Positions 34,301-46,300 of a stretch of 64,000 nucleotides of DNA are shown in pieces (the first letter of the stretch is position 1; the number at the start of each line of letters is the position of its first letter). This stretch comes from Larus michahellis. Its lineage: Eukaryota > Chordata > Aves > Charadriiformes > Laridae. The notes beneath the pieces are model-generated. The model was given only the letters and a program-made list of their open reading frames with translations. It was not told the origin of the DNA and ran no database searches. The position numbers and the translations under genes were made by a program. Location of the stretch: the NCBI RefSeq assembly GCF_964199755.1, contig NC_133906.1:13613378-13677377 (forward strand), read 5' to 3'.

Positions 34301-37300
34301 GGTACGGGCTGGGCAAGACCCGGAGCCAAGGGGCCACTCCTGGTTATTTTCCCTTATTTCCAACTACCCTCGTCCACACGCATCCCTGTTCATTTTGGGG
34401 AGGTTTTCTCCCAAAATAAGGTCAGTCCTTAACAGTGTGAGAAACGCACTGGTTTAGCTTGGGATTCATATTTTCATTGGCTTTTTAATTCCCAAGGCAA
34501 ACTACGGAAATATTTTTGCTGTATGACCTCAAGTCAGGAACTCAGATGCCATTAAAACGCAAGTTTTCCATATTATTTCACCGACGTAAAACATTACCTA
34601 TGTGTTTTTCCAAGGCTTTGTTCGCCAGCCCGGCACACACCCATAAATCCAACAGTACCTGCTGCTAATCTTGCCACAAACCACCCGGCTCAGCCTGGGG
34701 AGCCACCAGCACCCCCTTCCCCAGAGCGGGGCTAATTGCAGCCACCGGGAAAAGCAGCAGAAAGCTGGACCCAGCCTAAGGACACCCTGCTATTTCCAGC
34801 CACGTGGGCCAGAAACATGCCCAAACCGAGGGAAGAAATAGATGCTTCTATAAGAGGCTGTAATCTGTTTAATCTGGATTAATCTTTGGGGGCAGATCCC
34901 CCACGATGCTGCCTTGCACCAGTTTTTCAGTAGACTGGAGCGCATGCAAAAACCAAGCAGAAAATGAAAACACCGTCCTGTGAACAAATAACAAAGTGCA
35001 TATTGCGGGGCTGTGATACAAAGCTTACTTTTGACTAAAATAATCCAATAAATACTAATTGGAAACAAATGCCTATCACTGGTGCAGAGCAGAAAACACT
35101 AGTTCTCCCAAGCCTTGTGAAAACGAGCGGCTAACAGAAATAAAAACCAGATCCTGCTAGAAAAAGATCTGGAAAGTCCAATCCTTCAGTTCTTCCTAAG
35201 GCAAAACTCCCATTGATAAAAACCGGGCTTAATTAAGAACTGCAAAACAGTGCCTTTGAGGTTTTTTTTTTTTCTTTTTTTGCCTGCCACCAGCTGAAAA
35301 ACTGCAGACTCCGACAAGCTCCTGCACTGCCACCGCCTCGGGAGCCCTCACAGCCGCCCCGAGCCCTCTCGGCGCGGCTCCTTCTGCGCCGTGCACGCAC
35401 ACACACGCAGGGAAAGCCGCTTCCAACAGAATAACTTCAAATTATCTATTAAAAAAGGAATTTCGCTGCCAGGAATAATGTAATTTTAACTGTTCCCCAA
35501 TTTATATTCTTTGGAAAAAAAAATAAATATACACATACAACCAGGCTATGGGTTTCCAGTTCCCAGATTTACATTGCGATTTCAAGGGAAATAAAGAAAA
35601 CACTTTCAACTGTGATGCAGAGGGGAAAAGAAGGATCATAAACATTTCGGGGAAAAATGCAATGGGCCGTGCTGCCTGGCAGGCCATTGTGAGCTAGAGA
35701 GTTATGCTTTTAAAAAGCCATTATTGTTAATTAGCTGTGCATCAGGGCCCAGTCCTCTGCTCCTGCGGGCTCCTCGGCATCATGGACACCCCGAGCCTCA
35801 CCAGGGAGCACGGCAGCTATTTCTGGCAAGAAAACCTCCCCCATCAAAGGGCCTGGAGACCATAATCTCCATGAACTTGCCTTAATCCAAGGTAGTGTGT
35901 AAAGCGTTGGCCATTCATTCCTGTTAAACTCAGCAATTTGTCCATGAAGAGCAAATGTAGCTGTAAAGCTAAAACTCATTGCTTGGCTGCTCTCCAAAAG
36001 CCATGAAAGCCAGGTGATGGGATCGGGGCGTTTCGGAGCCCTCCCTGCACTGCCGAGCTGCTCCTCATCCCTGGTCACCACCGGCTGCCGTCCCTGCGGG
36101 AGGAGGATGCTCGTGGTGGTGGCATCTCACCCCTGTGTCTGCTCCGCCATGCCATGAAGCCACAGGGGACCCAGCAGCATCCGTAGGGATCAACGGGCTC
36201 CTCCTGATTGACCCCACAGCGCTCCTGCTACCCCAACACCTACCAGGCCGAGACCATGGAGATGAAGCAATGGATGTCCCTCGGCCTTTTCCACCAAGTT
36301 CTTTGCAGGCTTTGGAGAGCTGTGTCTCATCTTGGGGGCAGCTAATGACTTTATGGGAAAGTATTTACCCCTCTGAGAGCACACCGGTCTTTGCCTTCCT
36401 TCTCACTCTTGTTTTCTGTGCTACAAAACTTCCCTGTTGCACAAAAGCTGTTCCCGGGACTGAGCTCCATCTCCTTTTTCTCATCCCAAAGCCTGTTTCA
36501 GCGTTTTCCCATGAGACCTCTGCAAGGCTTCGCATTGTGCAAAACATTCATGCATTCGTTCTTGGAAACCTAGAACCAGATGGATTTCTTTTCAATTCTC
36601 AAACTGAAGATTAGAAAAAAATTTCCCCCCTTCAGGACCTAATTTGCTTTTCTCTGCTGGCTTTTATTCCTGCTTTTTATGGTCTCTCTTAAATTAAGAG
36701 GGTTTGCAAACCCTTCCTAAGAGCTGGCCTGCGAAGTTTCACTGAGGAGAAGCCTTTTAGCCTACGAAACAGAAACTCACAATCTGTTTTCTCACGCTTG
36801 CCTTCTAGGACCATTAATTACGAAGCGTAACCAACCTCCTGACAGGCAGCATTTGGAGCTCCTGGAGCCCAGGCCTCCCCGCTCCTGGCAAACATGATTC
36901 ATGCAGCCATCCCACGCCAGATAAACAGGAGGCAGAGCTAGAAAGGAGCTGTTTGAAGTCCCGCTTCCTGGGAGCAGGTGGGTTTTGGGGTGGTTTTTTG
37001 TGCGGATGCAGTACGGGAGGGCAGCACGATGTGCAGTGAGTGCCCTTGGCCAGTGCCCATCTGGACTGACCTTCTCTGGTCATCACCTTGCCGAGGACCC
37101 CCAGCCTGTCCCTTCCCACCGGGACAAGGAACGACCAGAGGAAAAGGGATTATTTAGAGGAGAATGAACTAGAGCAAACAAAAAAGATGACCTGCCTTGG
37201 TCACCCCTTGCACGGCCCCATTAAAACCCCTCCTCCTCCTCCTCTTCCAGATACATTTATCAGCATTGCACAAGCCCAGCCCATGTCTTATCACGCACAG

Positions 37301-40300
37301 GTAAGGGCTGCCCTTACTGGTACAGTATTTATATCCTGACAAACTATTTCCAGCAGAAGGAAAACACGACCCGGAGGTGCAGGAACCCAGGCGGGCGTGC
37401 AGACGTTGTGGTGGCATGTTCTTGGGTGCCAGCATTGCTTAAGATAAGAGGAAAGAGAAATTTAACTGGTTTTCGGATGCCCCCACCACACAACACAGCA
37501 TCAAGAGCACAAAAGGAATGTTTTTTCCTTTTATATTTAAGGGAAAGATGCTGAATGACAGATTGTTTGGATTTAATCATGGGAATTCCTCAAAGAGCCA
37601 GAAATAGAGAGAGCTTTTTTCCTTCCTTCCTTCTTCTACAAGCACTTACTCAACTTCTAGCAAGTCCCTACTTATTTGCAAATCTCTTTTCCCCCATATC
37701 AGCTGAAGGTATTTCATTTAGCTACAGCGGGATGGCTGGACACGGCCATGAGCATGATCAGCAAAGTAATGAAGTTCAGATGCTTTTCACAGGACATATC
37801 GTTTCCAATTTCAGGAAACGTACAGGGGAGCATTAAGAGAAGCAAGCTGAAGATTCCAACAGAAATACAAATGCACTCCATGGCTTCACCACGCAGAGCT
37901 AAGGTGGACTCTAGGTACCGAAGATGAAGACAAGCTTTGCCCGCTCGTTGCAGTTGTGCCCCTGACTCTGCTGGAGACACTTTTCGTCCCTCAGGGTTTT
38001 TAGTCAAACCTGTAATGGGACAGAAGACTCAAAAATTAAATACTTCTATCAAGCTAATCACTGCTGCAGTAAGTCTTCCCATAAGTAGGAAAACATGTGG
38101 CCAACCAGGAATTTTCAAAAGGTTTGAAAATCAGTCTCAGAGTCTCAGTCCCTGTCTCTTTTGGAGAGAGTCTATCATAATTTGAAGCCACCTTTTGTAG
38201 CATCAACAAAAAGCATAAATCTTTTCAGATTTTTAAAATACAAGTTTTTAAGGCGAGCGTGCAGTTTCAGCTGCCTGCTTAGCAGGAGTAACGTTGGGAT
38301 GCAAAGCTGGGAAGAGTTTAACTCATGGATTTAAGCCTAAACCTGTCTTTTGGCAAGCAGAAGTCCCCCGTGCTCACCACCTCGGCCACACTCTGAAGAG
38401 CTGCAGGAGTTAATTGTCCTTCGCACTCAGAGAATATGCTCTACCAGACATGGTTTCTTAAGAGAGTTTTGGGAACTCACGTTTGTATTCTGATACACTT
38501 TGGTAAAACACATCCAACCTTACTTTTCTAAAGTTTGACTCATTTGCTGCCTCAATTTTTCTTATTCTTAAGGGGAAAAAAAAAGGATTTTTTTTTTTCC
38601 GACATTTGCAAAATGCCCTATTTGTCCTTCCAGCCTTTTTAAACTACAAGTCTTCACAGGTGTTAGACACAGCTTTACAGAACATCAGACTTCACGTTCT
38701 GATCCAAAGCAATTAAAGCTCATCCACTTCACAGTGTTTTAAATTAGAGTCTTAAAAGGCTAGAAGTACAAACAAAATAATTCACTTCATTTTCCAGACT
38801 ATCAGACAGAGATTAAAATTGAAGATTGCTAATTTGAGAGGCCACCGTTAGCTCCTACAACCTCCATGCGAGCACCTACACCATCTGGAAAAGCTTTGAG
38901 CAATGGCAACTTTGGCACATGAGAAACCTTCCCCGGGAGCAGACCCACCAGCACAGAGCCCAACACATCTCCGGAATTACACCTTCCAGCCCCAAATCCA
39001 TCTTGGAGCCCAGGCGTGCAGTGGGAGAACATCCGCAGGGACAGGACCAGCTGCCATGGGGATCACCTGCAAGATGACTATTTTCCTGAGCCAGCCCTGA
39101 GCCCCTTATAAAAACACGCCGCGTCAGACCTAAACAGAGCTGAAGGTCATTAATGGCTTGGCTCAGTCCAAAGCAGCTTTCTGTTTGATGTACTTCAGAC
39201 CCACTCTCCTCCTAAATCCAGAACACCATCAGTCAGTGTCAGCCAGACATTTGCTGCCAAAATGCTGAATTAGGGAGGCGAGCGCTGCTATTTGTGCTCC
39301 AGGAGGGCAAAGCATCCTGTAGCCGTGGGTTCTCCCGGACAGGGCACCTCTTGTGAGCACTTCTGGTTACTTTTGTCCATCCTCCAGCAGCGGCAGGATA
39401 AGCCTGAGCGCTCCAGCTCCTCACTGGTGTTTGACTTCTCTTTCCCTCACTCCGGGCTCGGGGAATTGAGCACAGCTGAGCTCCAGGAGAGCCGGCCAGC
39501 GCTTCTCCAAGTCTCTCTGCAGTACATGGCCGAAAGCTGTGTCCCTGGCTGCGGTCCCTCAGCTGCCTACCATGGAAGAGAAGAGGGCAAGACCGCATTT
39601 CTGCAGAAGGCAGTAATGCTTGTCCGTTGCTATTACCGTTATTAGGACATCATCAGAACATCTGCCTCAATAGGTAGACCCCGAGGAAGGTCGGCTTAGA
39701 GCCATCATGGTTCCTGCCAGGATGAGCTGCAGTTTGAGACCCGTCCCCACCGTGCCTGATGTCCAACATGTCCAGACAGCCTGGTGATGGACTCCTGGCT
39801 TCTCCAACGGGAGTCGGGCACTGCTGGCTGCCCAGGGCTCAACGGGACAAGCTCAGAGCTGGCACAAGAGAAAGGGAGAGAGTACGGGCAAGGATAGTTT
39901 TAAAGCAAAGGTGCAATTTCTGCCTGTGGCTGCCTTGTCTTGACCCAAGGGGTACAGTTGGTCTTCAATGACCTGATTCTGATCTCTCCTGGCACAGGGC
40001 TTTTTGTAGGAGAGATTTTACTGCCTTCAGGGCTGCAAGTCCTCTTTCATGCAAATGCGACAAGCAATTAAGCCTGAAGACATAACCTGGCATATCCCAA
40101 CAGCCTGAAGACTGACAGGCTTTAAAAACTTTAAAAATCTTTAAAAACTTTAAAAAGCCCTAGTAAGTACGATCCCACTATTTAGCTCAGCTCAGAAGAT
40201 GAGCTGATAAGAAAAAAGGTGGTCTGTAGTCTGCTGAAGCTGGATGAACAGAGCGTGTGGGTTATTTTATGAGATGGATTTCAAATATTCTGCCAAGTTC

Positions 40301-43300
40301 CTCTTTCAGCATATACCACGGTCTGAAGAAAAACTTCATCCATCATGTCCATCTTACTACACTCCTTTCACAGTCGTCAGCTAAACACCAAATTCGTTTT
40401 TCAGATCTCACTAAGTAAGAGATCAAACCCTTGAGATCAGATGGTCTTTTAGTTAAAAGGCCGCAGCCAACATTGACGTGAAACATGACTCAAGCTGGAG
40501 CCTGGCTGAGCCCCAGCCTGCCCCAGGAGGGTCCGTACTCCGGGATGGGTCGGCTGCTAGTGCACCGCGGTGAGATCTCAGGACAGGGGCTCAAAACGAG
40601 CCCCAGGGCCTCATGCCGGGTCTTGGACATGCTGGAAAACACCCGTGGGTCACGTCCCAGCGGGCAGAGGTACAGCCCCTGCAAGCATTGCTAAAGTGGT
40701 CTTGGACCCAGCAGTCAGGCTCATTTTAAGGCTCTTATTTAATGCTGCTGCAATTTCTGCTGAAACCCCTGCAAGCTACAGCAAAAGCATTATATGAAAG
40801 TCTCTATTGCCTTCAATTTAATTGCTGTTATGGCAGTGAACAGGCTGAGGAAGACGGGCTGAGAGAGTTGGGGGGTTCAGCCTGGAGAAGAGAAGGCTCC
40901 GGGGAGACCTTGGAGCCCCTTCCAGTCCCTCAAGGGGCTCCAGGAAAGCTGGGGAGGGACTCTGGATCAGGGAGGGGAGCCATAGCATGAGGGAGAACAG
41001 TTTTAAATTGAAAGAGGGGAGATTTAGATGAGAGATTAGGAAGGAATTGTTTGCTCTGAGGGTGGTGAGCCCCTGGCCCAGGTTGCCCAGAGAAGCTGTG
41101 GCTGCCCCATCCCTGGAGGGGTTCAAGGCCAGGTTGGATGGAGCTTGGAGCAACCTGGCTGTGGCTCACCCTGCCAAGAGCACCGGATCAGGAGTGACAG
41201 CACCAGAGAGGTAAAAGCTGAACATTTCCTACTAGCTTTAAATTATGGGATCATTGACTGGTTTGGGTTGGAAGGGACCTTAAAACGCATCCAGTGCCAC
41301 CCCCTGCCCTGGGCAGGGACACCTCCCACCACACCAGGTTTCTCCAAGCCCCGTCCAACCTGGCCTTGAACCCCTCCAGGGATGGGGCAGCCACAGCTTC
41401 TCTGGGCAACAAATGATGTGTTGCTTTTGACACTTTTACAGCAGCCTTGACAAGAGTCATCCAAAAGGTATTTGCATGGACAGGGAAGTTTCTAAACCAT
41501 TTGTAAAGGGTGGCTGGGAATTTCTTAACTTCCAGGAGGAAGGCATCCATCCCTCTCTGAAGGAGAGCTCTCACAAGAAGCAGCTCTGGGATGTAAAACG
41601 AAGTATTATTTAAAAAAGTGAGTTTAGGCTAAGCTAGGAAAATATTCCAGCTCTACATTTACACGTGTTCTGCACTATGTATTGTACAGCATACATCTAC
41701 CCCAGTGGATTACAATTAGAGAGAAAGAAGCTACACAGACCCTTCTTAAGGAGCAAACACTTTTCCACCCCGATGCAGTCACGCTGATGGCCACCAGTGA
41801 GGCTCCGGTGGCTGCTGGCCCCCCGTGGCTCTGGCAAACAGCTTCACCCCCCGGAGCAGCCACAGCCCTCGTGCGACGTAAAGAGCTCAAGAGGGATTGG
41901 ACCTGCAATGCCACAACTTTATCCCTTAAGCTACCTGGCTCCCCAGTGGTCTTCTAAAAATCCACGGCCATGGAAAAAAAGTTACCCAAGACCGGCAGGA
42001 ATGATTAAAATGTGTTTCCATTTATCTCGCCTGCTCCAGTGCAGAGGGCATGTTTTTAATATCAGTGGTGCAAGGGGGTGTTTAACAAGCGGACAGAGGA
42101 GGGCTTTGTACAAATGTCTTGGTTTTATTAACACTTTCATAAAAAAGCAAGATAGCCGGGGCTCATGGGCTCTGCTGAACTGGAGGGCACGGGATATACT
42201 GGCTGCATTTTCAAAACAACCTTGGGCACAGCTCTGCAGCCAAATGGGAGATGGGAATAGGTGCTGCATTGCAGTCCCAGAATAAACTCAGGCTAGCTGT
42301 GAGCATCTCCAGCTCTCATAGTCCTAAACCAGCCTCGGTTTCCCATGCGAACACAACTAATATTCACGATAAGTAAATTTAGAAGAAATTAGAGTAGGTG
42401 AAGAAGCCAAAGAATAAAAGAATTTCTATGTATCCTATAAGCAGTATTTAACTTTCATGCATACAAGAAAACCTAATGACCACTAATAGAAAATAAACAT
42501 CAGTGAAACCTCAAGGCATTTTTGCAATACAATAACCCTGGATAACAAAGGTAGAAGAGCCTCGAAATTTCCTCCTCGCTTCAACAGCAGAGCCCTCCTG
42601 CCAGATGACCCTCTCTAGCCATAGCTAAGCTCGATGACAGTCTAAACCCTAGAAGGGATTTTTTCCCTGCTTCCCAGTGCTCAGGGGCCCCTTTCCAGCC
42701 CAGGAGCAGAGAGCTGTGGCGCAGGAGGGCATTGCTCAGTGCAGGCATCAGGCTGATGCTCCTGCCAGCGCTCCGCCTTGAGCCGCCCCCCGCCGAGCAC
42801 GGGCCGCTGTGTGTGTTGGATCAGCCTCCCCACCGATAGAAAATAATCCCCCACTACAGAGGAAAAAAACCCCAAACCATCACAACAAGCACCCACCCCG
42901 GCCTCCCACCTGCTCCCCCTCCTCTTAGGGAAGATGCTGCTGTTCCCATCCAGTGCCACCTGACCAAGCCACCATTAAGTCACTTCTCTCACCACCTGGT
43001 ATTTGGCTTAAAGAACAAACCTAGTGAGCTTAACAGCAACAGGCAATGTCGTGATTTCATCCTTTTCAGCTTATTGTCTCCTCTACTCCCAGTTGGGGGA
43101 ATTGTTGCATTTTCAGGTGTTATTGTATCAACCTTTCTGATTTTCTTTCCATAACCACTAACAGGAGATAACAGGGAGAAAAAAAGCATCACTGGCAACA
43201 AGCTAAGCTTCCCACTACAGAAATATTACGTGCTTAAATCCAAAAGATGCCTACTTCGCCAACGCAGCTTATCCGAACGTCTCTTTCTGTAAAAGCCAGG

Positions 43301-46300
43301 GCAAGGCATACAAGAAAACACAACGAAAGCAATATGATATTTCTGGTTTTCATTTTGGAATGACCCAACCTTTTGCTTTCAGTCATTAATGAAGAAGATG
43401 AACTCAGCTCGAGTCAAAAACGTGTCTCTGGCTGTCCTACAAACAAACATGCCCCGGCCGGCAGTGCCTGTGGGACATCCCAGCCCTCGGCGGCAGGAGC
43501 AGCTGCTGCAGCCCAGTCATGCCAGGGTCTCGCACACCCTGGCTGCCATTTGCCCACCTCTCCTGCCAAAGAGAGTTTTGGGAGCTGCTCCCTGCCCTCA
43601 CCCCATCTCCTTCACCCACTGTGCTGGTGGCCTGTCTGTGCTGTGCCACTTGGCTGGCTGCAAGGAGACTGGGGGACCATGAGCATCTCTCCTGCACCCA
43701 GCATGCCCCTGCTGCACCCAGCATATTCCCCCTGCACTCAGCATCCCTCCCCTGCACTCAGCATCCGCCCCCCCGCACCCAACATCCCTCCTGCACCCAG
43801 AATCCCTCCCCAACACCCAGCATCCCTCACCTGCACCCAGGATCCCTCCTCTTCACCCAGCATCCCTCACCTGCACCCAGCATCCCCACCCCGGCACCCA
43901 ACATCCCTCCTGCACCCAGCATATTCCCCCTGCACCCAGCATCCCTCCCCCCACACCCAGCATCCCTCACCTGCACCCAGGATCCCTCCTCTTCACCCAG
44001 CATCCCTCACCCGCACTCAGCATCCCTCCTGCACCCAGCATCCCTCCCCTGCACCCAGCCACTCGGGGAGGGCTCTCTTTGCATGCTCTCACCCCAGCAG
44101 GTCACACAAGTGACTGCAAAGGGCAATTAATTCCTCTTAAGTGAGCAACAAGGAAAAATGAAATGGGGCGAGGTATTTTTCCCGATGGATAAGAACAGAA
44201 ACACTGAACTACAGGTGTGCTCCAAACAAACACTCGGCATTTCTGAGTACACAAGCAGTTTCCTTACCTGTGTTACCAGAGTCATCGCTGAAACTGATGT
44301 TATCAAGGAAAATAACAGGGCATATAATCTGTGTGAGCTCCTTATCCAATTTTCTATTTTGTCCTACATCAGCCGGCATCGTTAGTATTTTAATAAAGCT
44401 CCTATTTATCTTCAATAAAAGCAAACTCTTCAAGTTTGCTACCTGGACAGAAGAAAACATCGTTTTGAAGTTTTGAAGTTTCCACTCCCATTTTTTTCCC
44501 CTTTATTCTAAGATTGTTTTTTTCCTCTTTCACATACCAGCATTATTGAAGCTCACTAATAAGGACTTCACATAAAAGGTTACAGAGAGAACAGTTTGAC
44601 ACATTACAGTGGCACTGAGAAAATGCCTTTGCTTTCAAATGATTCAGTATTGTCCCACAGGAAAAAAAATAAACACAAGTGCACACCAACATGTGTGTAA
44701 CCTCTTCACCCAGTAAATCAGCCTGTCAGAAATCAGATTTTGGTGGTGCACAAACCCTGATATTTGCGTGTGAAAGGCGGCTTGAATACCCACACTCCAA
44801 GGCTGACGCTGCCTACAGCGGCCGTCAGGATCCAGCATGTTTCTGCTATTAAATCAGCCCTCAAACAACACGCTGGGAGTTCCCATGCAACGGGAACCCG
44901 CTCCCGTGCCAGGGCATTATCTCATCCTTTGTTTTCCCAAAAGCACGAGGCAGACGTTTTCCCCCCAGTCCGCCCCAAGAGCCCCATCCGATGCCCGCGC
45001 GGGGCTGGTGGAGCTGAGGGTCCCAGCAAGAGCTTCCTCAGGAGCAGTCGTGGCCCATCCCGAGCTGCTGACCAGGGGAGGAAGGAAGGTCGGTCACCCC
45101 AGGAAAGGAAAATCCACCTCTCCAGCGAGGAGGCTTTAACCCCCCCTTTCACAGAAATAAGGCTGGCCTATGCCATTTGCTGCTGCAAATATTAGATGGA
45201 AGTGTCCTGCACGAGACCCTCCCACTGAGAACTTAAAGCAATACTCGGAGCCAATTAATCAAATGAGTTCTTCGTCCTTAATAAAAAAGTAATGATAATC
45301 TACTGAAACAAACAAAAAAATAAATATGAGACTATTTAGGATATTTTTAAAGCTGTTAAAATCAGTGCTAAGGGACACATTAGCACCAAACCGCCCTCCC
45401 TGCTCCACTGTGGGACACCACTGCTGTCCCCAGGTGCCCTGAGCTGGGACACCAGAGGCTCGGACTCACACCTGAAGCCCATATGTGACTTATTTATATT
45501 TTTTTTAATTAGGAGCAAGTATGATCAGCAGTATAGTAGACTGACACTATTATGAGGCGGCTACTTCTGAGGTCAGGGCAGGTATGAGAAGCTCATGGGA
45601 ACAATGCTGGGAAACGGTTTTAAACTGAAAGAGAGAAGACTTCGATTAGATATAAGGAAGAAATTTTTCACTCTGAGGGTGGTGAGCCCCTGGCCCAGGT
45701 TGCCCAGAGAAGCTGTGGCTGCCCCATCCCTGGAGGGGTTCAAGGCCAGGTTGGACGGGGCTTGGAGCAGCCTGGTCTGGTGGGAGGTGTCCCTGCCCAG
45801 GGCAGGGGGTGGCACTGGGTGGGCTTTAAGGTCCCTTCCAACCCAAACCATTCTAGGATTCTATGTTTGCATTTCCATTGGCCCGGCTGACACGTGGCAT
45901 TGGGTTTCTTGCACTATGTGGTTCAGGCTGCTTGAACAGCTATGGTAGAGGCAAGTTGGCCCCAGTTCCTCCTCTTCACCCCATCCTGGTTGGTGTTTTC
46001 ACACGGCAAGCTGCCTGCCTTGCACCTGGATTTTAGTCAGAGCAAACTAACATGAATCCTTAGAGGCTGAGAATTTGGTGTCAAGCACAAAATAACACAT
46101 TATAGAAAAAACCTTAAGTGACAAGCAGAAACGTTTCATCCTTCCTGTGCGACTCCCCTGCGCTATGGAAGGACCAGCTCTTCTCCACGGCTCAGAGCTC
46201 ACCCCTCAGTCAATGGTTGGTCTTGGAAAGCCCACAGGGCGCAGCACGAGAGAGGACCAAGGCAAGGGGGACCGGGAGCACCAACCCACCCTCCCCATCC

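Noticed and set aside
40843..41410. Twin-priming origin for the inverted CR1 pair
   Set aside because: Twin priming places the inverted 5' part upstream of the 3' part. Here the plus-strand piece lies beyond the 3' end of the minus-strand piece, so the order is wrong for that mechanism.
42989..43201. 70-codon minus-strand frame starting with a hydrophobic, signal-peptide-like segment
   Set aside because: It is short, without Kozak, splice or homology support, and lies inside a PDLIM4 intron. A chance hydrophobic start is the simpler explanation.
43373..44130. Two long Pro/His/Ser-rich open frames (246 and 203 codons)
   Set aside because: They are produced by the C-rich minisatellite; the units lack stops in several frames.
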